Shown: piece after piece, positions 55,239-64,000 of the stretch
How positions within the stretch are numbered: the first letter of the stretch is position 1
Layout: each line of letters begins with the position of its first letter
Assembly: GCA_949130495.1 (NCBI GenBank)
Contig: OX422213.1
Location: 205,275,660 to 205,339,659 of the forward strand
Direction: 5' to 3'
Source of the DNA: Sambucus nigra
Lineage: Eukaryota; Streptophyta; Magnoliopsida; Dipsacales; Adoxaceae
Length of the DNA: 64,000 bases
The notes under the pieces: model-generated
The model's input: the letters and a program-made list of their open reading frames with translations, nothing else
What the model was told of the DNA's origin: nothing
The model's database searches: none
Made by a program: the position numbers and the translations under genes

Positions 55239-56250
55239 TGTGGTGTCTATTCGACATCTTTCACTTATTCCAAGCTCACCAATAGAGGGGTTATATAGAA
55301 ACAACATTCTAGGACCCCTTAAGCCTCTCATTAGGTCCCTAGTACTTCCCCATTCACCATAAACCCTAGGTAATACTTCGAGTACCAATCTGGAGGCCAT
55401 CGAGCTCCCAGGACCCATTTGACTCCGATCAACTTTCTCATCGGAGTGAAATCTCAATGAATCTTTGAAATTTTCTCAATACCCTTTTCAACGATTCGCC
55501 TCGTGAAAAAATCATCATTACGGTTCAAACGAACGGATTATTCTACTATCAAAAACTGATTTGGAGGCCACCTGGTGCTCCCGGGCCCCGATTTGACCCT
55601 AATTAACTTTCTCGTCAAAGTGAAGGCTCAATGAATATTTGAAGAGACCTCATCCCCTTTTCAATGGTCCACCCCATGAGAGAATTGACATTATGGTTTG
55701 GACGAATGGACCAATTTCCCTTGAAACTAATACGGAGGCCACTAGAAACTTTTGGGCTCTATTTGACCAAAGTCAACTCTTTACCTTCGTGTTGCATGCG
55801 AACCTTTTTAGGCTACGTAATCATCTCGGGTCAAAACCCGAGACTCGAGTCCTCTTTTTCTATTTTATTCATATATTATTTTTTATATTATATTTGTGCT
55901 TCATATTCGCATTTTATCTAACATATATCATCATTTCACTATAAGATCGATGTCTCGATGAGCGCACGCAGTATCTATTTTTAACTATTATCTTGGGAAC
56001 ACTCCTATGGAAGACCTCACTTCATCTTCATCCGTGACGCGAGTCGAGTGATTCTGCTCTCCATGTTTATATACATGCACACAATGTACGAAGTTATCAA
56101 GGAGAATAATAGCACATTCCCATTAGTGGGATAGGTACCTAACACCTTCCAATTACTCTTGAAAAATCCTGGAAAAGTGCATAACCTAGATCACCCCCCC
56201 CCCCCCCCCCCATAACGATGTAAAAACTCGCTGCAGCGAGACAAGTCTTC
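55239..56250 (+). repeat. LTR-like DNA of the plus-strand Tat element
   Basis: It begins TGTGGTGTCTATT after the repeat array. It holds three copies of a ~171-bp repeat (ggaggcca at 55392, 55565 and 55734) each with a tttgacc...agtcaac pair, matching 62543-61570 in inverted orientation. The segment near 56140 (ataggtacctaacaccttcc) and an 18-C run follow. The right boundary is not determined. Confidence 0.5.
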
Positions 56251-57243
56251 CTAGTTTCGAATGTCATTTATGCACAACATATGATCTTATTGGTTAATGT
56301 GTCAAGTATCGTTTTGGGTGAATTAGATCCTGGTGCGATTATTTAATATTTTAAAATCATGAGTGAGAGGTTTTAAAAGGCTATAAGTTAAAAGGCTATA
56401 AGTTAAGGTGTTGTCTTCTCTTTCAAACCAAGAGTGAGAGGTTTGAAAAAAATATTTTTTCTAATCAAACCATTTCATATATTTAAGAGAATTTTTTTAC
56501 ACTCCTCTTCTTTGAGTTCTTTCAATCCATTATTTATAATATATGTATATTTACTCACCTTGTGTTAAAAAATCTTTATCATATCTGAGTAAATATTTTC
56601 TCTTCACTGGATTGGAAAAAACTCGTTTTGAGACCTAAAGCAGCATACTTTTGCAAACAACCCAATATAAATATCTATAGGGTTCCTAAAATACCATAGG
56701 TGTAGCACTTTGGTTGATTGATGATTTCGTCCCGGAATAAAGTTATCCTTCAAACTTTAGACGAATAAAGTGAATTCTACTTTAAAGAAAAAATATTTGA
56801 CCAGAGGATTGAAATGCATTTGTTGCAAACCAAAATCGATTGTGGATGTGCATTATACTCTAGTTGTTGGTGCTCTCTATGAAGGATATGGTGGTAAATA
56901 GTGTCTTGTTAGTTATAGCTTCATGATTATTGTAAGTCTATTTCTTCTAATTATATAACTCTACCATATTACATTTGTCATTCTTATCAGCCCGATTTTT
57001 TTTCATTAGTGGGTTTTTTCCTCGTACAACCAGTATTGTGCTTATTTTACTCTTTTCGCATATGTTAGAATTATTGTCTTAATTAAGAATATAAAACTAA
57101 AGAGTTTCTAAAATTTAGTAAAATATTTATTACATATACTTTTGGATGTTTCAACCCTTTTGTAATAAATTAACTAACCTTTTTCTTAAATCAGGTGAAT
57201 AATTTTTATTTGGGTAGTTACCGTCTATAGGCACACTCTCAAC
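56251..57243 (+). repeat. probable copia 5' LTR region
   Basis: AT-rich non-coding DNA directly upstream of an initiator-Met primer site, so its 3' part should be LTR. A short direct repeat (aaaggctataagtta twice) is at 56376-56407. The LTR start was not located. Confidence 0.4.
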
Positions 57244-57254
57244 TGGTATCAGAG
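57244..57254 (+). other. copia primer binding site (initiator tRNA-Met)
   Basis: tggtatcagag, the standard Ty1/copia primer site complementary to plant initiator tRNA-Met. Confidence 0.8.
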
Positions 57255-57339
57255 TAGGTCTCCAAGTTTTAGGTATAAAAACCTAGGTTTGGATCTTTCT
57301 TTTTGTCCAATTTATGGAAGTTTAACCCCTGACCTCCTT

Positions 57340-58620
57340 CATTTGATGATAGAAATTATTCCTATTAGAAATCCCATTTGATAACCTATTTAATGTGTAT
57401 GGATGATCATATTTGGAATAGTGTGCCTTTGGGATGGACTTGTCCTAAAATAATTGTTGATGAAGTCAAAGTTGATAAGATTAGATCTAATTGGGATGGT
57501 AAAGATTTAAAAAATAATGGTTTGAACATGATGGTAATTAACAGCATCTTTATTTATGTGTCCCCATATGAGTTTAGGCGTATATCCACATGTATAATGT
57601 TTAAGGTGGCATGTGAAGTTTTTTAAGTGACCTATGAAGGCACATCCACCATGAAGCATTCCAACCTTTAATGGCGTACGACCCATTTTGAACTTCTTAT
57701 CATGAAGGACAATGAAACTTTTGACAAGTTCAATGCTGAGTTGAACGGCATAGTTACTTCTGTATTTTCTTTGGGGAAAACTATAAAAGAGAAAAATTGT
57801 TGATAAAATCTTACGATCTCTTCCCCTAGGTTTCATGGAAAAGTGGATGCCATTGAAGAGGTTAGAGCTTTAATTTCTAAACCAATGTATGTAGATGGAT
57901 TGGTTGACTGTCTCCAAACCTATGAGGTGAATCGTCTTATCGACAAGGAGTTCCTCTTAAGGAGAAAGAGAAAAATCTAGATTTTAATGCTAAAAAGGAA
58001 TCTACGGATTTCAGTTCCCATGATGTTAGCAAGGATGATATGACATTTCTCACTAAGTTTACTAAGAAGTGGAAAACACGGTTTCAATATAGTGGCACAC
58101 CAAAAAATCATCCTCCAAAATTTGAAATTGGTCATAGAAGTGGATAAAAGAAGGTTGATTCTCCAAATATTGTCACGTGCTTTACATGTGGTCGTCGAGG
58201 GAACATGTCCAAGAACTATTCCTCATTTGTGAGTCAAGTTAGTGGAAAAATTCATATTAAGACACTTTTAGTGATGATGACTAAGACTAATAAGTTGACT
58301 CTTAAGAATGAAACTATGTCACATTTTTTGCTTGAGAGAAATTTGACAAGTTAGATGATTTAGAGGATTTTGATGTTCCTCTTCCGCCTAATAAAGAAAT
58401 GAGTTTTCTCAACTCCTCTTTGATCATTATTGATGAATAAGAGGAAAATAATCTTCAAGGGTACTATGCTAGGATTTATGATGAATCCATAGACCTCGAA
58501 ATGCATATTATACAACTCTCCACCAAGTTAGCCAATGCTGAGAACCAAATGGCTATTGTGAGTGAGAGTTGTGTGAGTGACTTTGTTTCACCACACGGGG
58601 TGATTAGCGCACCACATTTG
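57340..58620 (+). pseudogene. Ty1/copia gag (UBN2-type) remnant
   Basis: It reads ITYLMCMDDHIWNSVPLGW, W..KDLKNNGLNMMVINSIF, FKVACEVF*VTYEGTSTMKH, HFELLIMKDNETFDKFNAEL and FHGKVDAIEEVRALI, the order of the UBN2 gag domain. A zinc knuckle follows at 58178-58219 (CFTCGRRGNMSKNY) in which the His is Asn and the last Cys is Tyr. A helix LEMHIIQLSTKLANAENQM follows near 58500. Many stops. No protease, integrase or RT was recognised downstream. Confidence 0.72.
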
Positions 58621-59660
58621 AAGGAAGTTCCGTTAACTTTCTCGTATGGAGATTAAGTTCCTTAGGTTGACCCTACATGAGAGTATAGCCCTTAAGGACC
58701 AAATCTCCTTGAGTGAAACTAAGATACTATCTGCTGCCACTTTTAAGATGAATTTGGTGGATAGGTATCCAAAGTTAGATACGATACTTTTAGATGATTT
58801 TTTATTCACTATAGATAGGTGAGAGATTTATTTTCAAAGTAAAGGTTCTATGTTTAGATAAGATTTCATAGTATATCAATCCATTTTTTCATATTTCATT
58901 GGTGAATCTTCAACTAATCTTATACCTGAAAAAATCCAAGGGAAGGTTACTTTCTTGGGTCACTTTTGAAACAAGTAAGGACACTTGAAGGAGTTTTTCT
59001 TTAGATTTAGGAAGCAAAAAATCAATAGCCCCATCGACTCACTTACCTTTAGGTGCACACATTCTCATAAGTTTAACACTTTAAGGAATTTTGTGTTTGG
59101 ATTCAACCCTCATCTTAAGTAGGTGATTTTGATATGGGTAGAAAGGTTGATAGGAAAGGTAACAAGAAGGTGGAAGTCCCTCAAAAGGTTTCTTCCAAAG
59201 GAAAGGGGAAAGGAAAAATAATTTATTCCCACACTTCCTATTTCGGTTCCTAGATCAAGTTCCTTGAGAATTGATCCGAATAGGTATCTGAAATAACTTA
59301 TTGATTGAGGGGAACTAGAATCCCTGGAAAGATGTGCCAAGACTTGGTCCTTATATAAAATGAAATAGGATTCTTGTGACTAGGTGTCTTAGAGTGTTTG
59401 GTTTACACTTTTTAGATAGGCATCTTGCTTTCTCTCGTTCATTTTTTTAATTACTCTTTAGTTATGCATTTCTGTTATAAACTTCAAAATGCTCCTAGGA
59501 AGTTTAAGAATATATTCATGTCGGTTGCCAAAACCCCCATGCGTCGTTATACACCTATTTGGGTTAGGAAATCGGACTTAGAGGCTTTAGGATTTATACT
59601 TCATGACTCTTATTTTCTTGCACGTGATTCTCCCCATGTTAGATCTTACGGTTGATCGTG
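58621..59660 (+). other. downstream part of the copia remnant, unrecognised
   Basis: Scattered short frames, e.g. 59425-59655 containing KTPMRRYTPIWVRKSDLEAL, match no domain I can name. A 76-codon minus frame at 59340-59110 is likewise unknown. Confidence 0.3.
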
Positions 59661-61199
59661 TTCGATTTTTATTCGTGTTAGATCTTACAATTAATCGTGT
59701 TAGGTTTTTGTCACATGCTAGCTATGCTTCATGATATATCTTTTCTAATATTATGACATGTGTATCTTTTGTATTCTATTTTTCGGCTATTGAAAATTTT
59801 TGGAAAAACACAACAAGATTTCTATTTTTTTAGAAAAAGTGAAAAAGCCAAAAAGATTTTATTTTTGATAATTTTTTTGAAAAATACGAAAAGATTTTTG
59901 TAGTTCATTTACACCTTATATAGATGGACTTTAAGGATTTTCAATTCACAATATCATTCCATTATCCACGTGACTTTTTGATAGGGTTTTAAGATGCAAC
60001 ATCATTTCATTTTGTGCTTTATAATGTTTTGGATTCATTGAGATGGGATTAGCGATTAATTTCTACATGTTTGGCGCATTGTTTCCTTTAATGCACACAT
60101 ACAGGAATTTGTTTGATTATTGCACTTTTCTATCACGTGTTGGCCAAAAAATTTCAATATTAATTATATCTTTAAAACGAACTAAATGCGATAAAACAAG
60201 ATATTGAACGTAATACTTGTAAGAATCATTGCCTGGATTGGAAAAATTGATTATTTATATCTCCGGTAAATGTATTAATTTTTAAGCAATGGATCGGGCT
60301 ACAAAAGTAAAAAGATCTTTGTGTGAATATCTATCATTTGCAGAAAGAAAAGATCCTAAAAGATTAAAATCACTCAAAAGAAAAAATATAAAGTTCTAGG
60401 CCAAATTTAAAATAATATTGATGCTTCGCTACCTATGAGTATTGATTTCTTTAAAACAAAAGAGTTGAGAGAAATATTTATATGTGAGTTTTGAAGGAGT
60501 TTTAGTCGAAGATCAATGGGTTTGCACGTCCTGAAAGTCTCGAAAAATCATTACATAATTTTAAGCGTTATTGGTTTGAAAATTATTTTAGACTTTGATT
60601 TATTAATTAGATTGAGACGATATCATATGAATTCAACAATTTTACACCTAAGGACGATTTTTAGTTCATTCTTTAGGAGTATCCAAAATTCATCGTGCAC
60701 ATATGTTATGATTGTTTGAGTTGATTTTCTAATCGAATTTGGTCACTCCCATTCATTCCGTTTTCACGATTTGGTTATCTTAGTGTTAGCTCATGGTGTG
60801 TGTTGTTTTGTAAGATTATTTTCTCTTGAAAAATAAAAAATAGCTTGTAGAGCCGTTTGAGAATATCCTTGCATGAGCTTATTTGATATATGTTTGTGAT
60901 GATTTTCTATGCTTGTTGTGACACACTGCGGTTTATTATTTTTTGCTTTTTTTCCTTGTCTATTTCGAATAAAAGAAAAATAGAACGAATTATGATTTAT
61001 AGGGGAGTGAGAATTAATTTATGGGGGATATTTGATTTATGTTTTTTTGTCTCATTTCAAACTCGATATGTTATGAAGGTAATTTTTTTGTCTATAGTGT
61101 GTAGGTACACTTTGATGAGCAATTTAAAAGCCCACATTTGACAAAACTTCAAAAGAAGACAAAGTGAAAGTTGAAGTTTTTACAGACTTGTATGTTTAG
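59661..61199. other. AT-rich non-coding DNA
   Basis: No supportable gene. A 48-bp-spaced direct repeat of gttagatcttac...atcgtgtt is at 59638-59710. Confidence 0.4.
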
Positions 61200-62543
61200 T
61201 ATCTTTCCATTTTTGAGCTCTTGGGAGGGTATTAGATATGTATAGGATTTTTTATTTGATAATTCGAATTTTTAATTTTGTATCGGGATAGCCATAGGGG
61301 AGACTTGTTAGGACATATTTTCGTTGGAAAGTATGGGTATTTAGGCTTGAATGGAATTTATCATATGGAATTTCGTTGATTTCGAGAGAATGTTATTGAG
61401 ATCACTGATGCTGATGGATCTGTTGTCTTTAGGGAGTGACGTCATGGCCTTTATTTATAGGGAAAAAGGTGGGTGCCGATCGGCCTACCCCAGGGGGTGC
61501 CTATTGACAGGTCACCCTTGACACTGTGCCGATAGGTAGGGTTCAGGACCTGCCAATTGGCAGTCTCGTGCAGACTTTTCTGGAAAAACAACCGTAGCGC
61601 ACAAACCGTTGATTTGAATCGTGCACGGGGCATACCGTTAGAAAGATATTTAAGAGGCCTTCGAGTCCTAGAGTTGACTTTAGGTCAAATGTGGCTCGAA
61701 AGCGCACGTCGATCCTTTGGACAGGAGTTCGCCGAACGCAAAAGGACCATTCGTTCGTATGATAAGTCAGAATAGCACACAGAGAAGACCGTTGGAAAGG
61801 TTAGGAGATGTACTTTGACATTCCAAATAGTTTTGCTCGGTTTGAAAAGTTGACCTTGGTCAAATGGGGCCTAAAATAATTCGGTGACCTCCCGGAGTAA
61901 AATGGATAGTTCGTCTGTACCGTAGGTTAAAATTGTGCACGGGGCAAATCGTAAGAAAGGGTATTTAGTGACCTTAAGAGATTCATTCAGTACCGTTCGA
62001 GCTGAAGTGTTGACTTTGGTCAAATGAAGTCCGGGAGCACCTAGTGGCCTCCGAATCAATTTTTAGGGGAAACTGATCGATCGTTCGAATGGTTATGTTA
62101 TTTCACACATGGAGTGGACCGTTGGAAAGGGTTTTTAGTGCCTTTCAAAAATTCAAAGAGCTTTCACTCTGATGGTGAAATTGATTGGGGTCAACTCGGG
62201 GGCCAGGAGCACCCGATGGCCTCTGAATCAATTTTTAATAGCGAAATGGTCCATTCGTCCGAATCGTTATGCCAATTTGTGCATGGGGAAGATCATTGGA
62301 AAGGGTATTTGGATCCCTTCAAAGATTCAAAGAGATTTTGCTCTTACTATAGAGTTGACCGGAGTCAAATGGGCCTCAGGGGTGCCTGATGGCCTCTAGA
62401 TTGGTACTCAGAGTCCGACCTAGGTTTATGGTGGAAAGGGGGAGTGATCTAAGGAGAGACTTAGGGGTCCTAAAATGTGATGTCTAGAAAGCCCCTAGAC
62501 GGGTGAGCGTGGAATAAGTAATGGTCATCTAATAGACACCACA
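61200..62543 (-). repeat. 3' LTR of a second, minus-strand Tat-type element
   Basis: On the minus strand it starts TGTGGTGTCTATT at 62543 after the satellite. It holds four ~172-bp repeats (ggcctc near 62388, 62216, 62042 and 61882), each with a TTTGACC...AGTCAAC pair, then the palindrome cluster and TATA box at 61565-61451. It is the inverted counterpart of 55239 onward. The downstream end is not defined. Confidence 0.55.
61451..61565 (-). promoter_or_regulatory. Tat LTR promoter with TGCCGATCGGCA-type palindromes
   Basis: The minus strand has ctgccaattggcag, cctatcggcac, gtcaataggcac and ggccgatcggcac at about 30-bp spacing, then cccTATAAATAAagg (61459-61451). Confidence 0.6.
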
Positions 62544-62552
62544 TGGTGGAGG

Positions 62553-64000
62553 GAGGTCAATTCTGCGGACCTAAGGGATGCGGATGACCGATTCAGAGGG
62601 TCAGGGTCAATTCTGACCTAAAAGAGGTGACGACTGAGGATCGAGGTCAATTCTGAACTAACTAAGGTGACAATCCAATAGTGAATTCAATTTTTACCTA
62701 AGAGAGGCGACGATCGAGGACCGATGTCAATTTTGACCTAACTGAGGTGACGATCCAAGACCAAGGTCAATTCTGACCTAAGAGAGGTGACGATCGAGGG
62801 CAAAGGTCAATTCTGACCTAACTGAGGTGACAATTTAAGATTGAGATCAATTATGACCTAACTGAGAGATGATCCAAGACTGAGGTCAATTTTGACCTAA
62901 GAGAGGTGATAAATGAGGACCGAGGTCAATTTTGACCTAACTAAAATGAAGATCCAAGATTAAGGGAAATTCTGACCTAAAAGAGTGATGATCGAGGACC
63001 GAGGTCAATTTTGACCTAACTGAGGTGATGATCCAAGATCGAGGTCAATTCTGACCTAAATAAGGTGACAATCAAGGACCGAGGTCAATTCTGACCTAAC
63101 TGAGGTGATGATCTAAGATCGAGGTCAATTTTGACCTAAAAGAGGTGATGACCGAGGACCGAGGTCAATTATGACCTAACTGAGGTGACGATCCAAGATT
63201 GAGGTCAATTATGACCTAAAAGAAGTGACGAGCGAGGTCAATTCTGACCTAATTGGGGTGACGATCTAAGGCTAAGGTTAATTCTGACCTAAAAGAGGTG
63301 ACGACCGAGGATTGAGGTCAATTATGACCTAACTGGGATGACGATCCAAGACTGAGGTCAATTCTGACCTAAAAGAGGTGATGACCAAGGACTAAGGTCA
63401 ATTCTGACCTAACTGAGGTGACGATCCAAGACTGAGGTCAATTATGACCTAAAAGAGGTAACGACCAAGGACCAAGGTTAATTATGACCTAATAGAGGTG
63501 ACGATCCAAGATTGAGGTCAATTCTGACCTAAAAGATGTGACGAATGAGGACCGAGGTCAATTCTTACCTAATTAAGGTGACGATCTAAGAACGAGGTCA
63601 ATTTTGACCTAAAAGAGGTGATAATCGAGGATCATCGTCAATTATGACCTAACTGAGGTGACGATCCAAGACCGAGGTAAATTTTGACCTCAAAGAGGTG
63701 ACAATCGAGGACTGAGGTCAATTCTGACCTAACTGAGGTGACAATCCAAGACCGAGGTCAATTTTGACCTAAAAGTGGTGATGACCAAGGATAGAGGTCA
63801 ATTCTGACCTAACTAGGATGAATATCCTAGATCGAGGTCAATTCTAACCCAAAAGGGTGACGATTGAGGTTTGATGTCAAATCTGACCTAACTGGGGTGA
63901 CGATCAAAGATCGAGGTCAATTGTGACCTAAAAGAGGTGACGACCGAGGATCGAGGTCAATTCTGACCTAACTGAGGTGACGATCTAAGATCGAGGTTAA
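62553..64000. repeat. 40-bp satellite in an 80-bp dimer pattern (Tat 3' UTR), runs off the window
   Basis: Monomer gaggtcaattctgacctaac plus tgaggtgacgatccaagacc recurs every 40 bases (e.g. 63001, 63041, 63081, 63121). Two monomer types alternate: ...ctaactgaggtgacgatccaag and ...ctaaaagaggtgacgaccgagg. About 36 monomers are visible. Each contains AGGTCA-4-TGACCT and the W-box core TTGACC on the minus strand. Confidence 0.93.

Larger units (their letters stand above)
34316..56250 (+). mobile_element. Ogre/Tat-type Ty3/gypsy retrotransposon, 5' part missing, interrupted by LARD
   Basis: Order on the plus strand is protease, RT, RNase H, integrase ending NMDRLKQFYP (39005), then a 3' region with antisense extra ORFs (39650-40380 plus 50987-51400, and 52008-54018), a tandem repeat (54660-55180) and LTR-like DNA to about 56.2 kb. 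Dual RNase H, long 3' region, antisense ORFs and tandem repeats in the 3' UTR are known traits of the Tat/Ogre group. Gag and the 5' LTR are cut off by Athila B at 34315. The LARD sits at 40381-50981. The right boundary is approximate. Confidence 0.75.

Noticed and set aside
55239..55260. TGTGGTGTC at the Tat 3' end taken as a firm LTR start
   Set aside because: It fits in both inverted copies, but no clear polypurine tract precedes it, so it is kept only as a tentative boundary.

Overview
This looks like nuclear DNA from a repeat-rich flowering plant, and I found no intact host gene in it. The evidence is the mix of families: Athila-type and Ogre/Tat-type Ty3/gypsy retrotransposons, a large non-autonomous LTR element (LARD type), a Ty1/copia remnant with an initiator-Met primer site, CACTA (En/Spm) DNA transposons with Tnp2 and Transposase_24 genes, a plant mobile domain (PMD) gene, and captured exons of two plant genes. 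The species cannot be named from sequence alone. Nearly every coding region carries stops or frameshifts. I saw no rRNA or tRNA gene and no CRISPR array.

Layout. (1) 1-6813: 3' half of a plus-strand Athila-like element A (env-like ORF, 3' UTR, PPT, 3' LTR), with the right end of a CACTA element (CACTA-1, 2880-3775) lodged in its 3' UTR. (2) 6814-14327: CACTA-2, a transposase-bearing element with a TNPA-like and a TNP2-like pseudogene on the minus strand and TCACGGTC/GACCGTGA subterminal palindromes; its right terminus is present, its left terminus is not. (3) 14328-34315: minus-strand Athila-like B array, LTR - internal - LTR - internal, sharing one LTR head-to-tail and lacking gag/PR/RT in both units. 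(4) 17547-27193: CACTA-3, a complete 9,647-bp element with TIRs and a TTT target duplication inside a B LTR. It carries about 39 copies of a roughly 167-bp repeat plus spliceable exons of a trehalose-6-phosphate phosphatase (TPP) gene and a CLC chloride-channel exon. (5) 34316-about 56.2 kb: plus-strand Ogre/Tat-type element (PR, RT, RNase H, INT, then antisense extra ORFs including a PMD gene, then a tandem-repeat 3' UTR and LTR-like DNA), cut at its protease end by Athila B and interrupted by the LARD. (6) 40381-50981: LARD-type element with about 2.77-kb LTRs, ATAAC target duplication, tRNA-Asp-type primer site and a broken gag-like frame with one zinc knuckle. (7) about 56.3-59.7 kb: copia gag remnant. 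(8) about 61.2-64.0 kb: a second Tat-type 3' end in inverted orientation, with a promoter and a 40/80-bp W-box-rich satellite running off the window.

Relative order of insertion read from nesting: Tat, then Athila B, then CACTA-3 and CACTA-2; LARD into Tat separately; CACTA-1 into Athila A. The most unusual items are the gene-capturing, satellite-carrying CACTA-3; the LARD whose two LTRs match except at their 3' tails; palindromic promoter motifs shared between a Tat LTR and an antisense PMD promoter; and palindrome clusters shared between the LTR and the pre-env leader in two Athila families.
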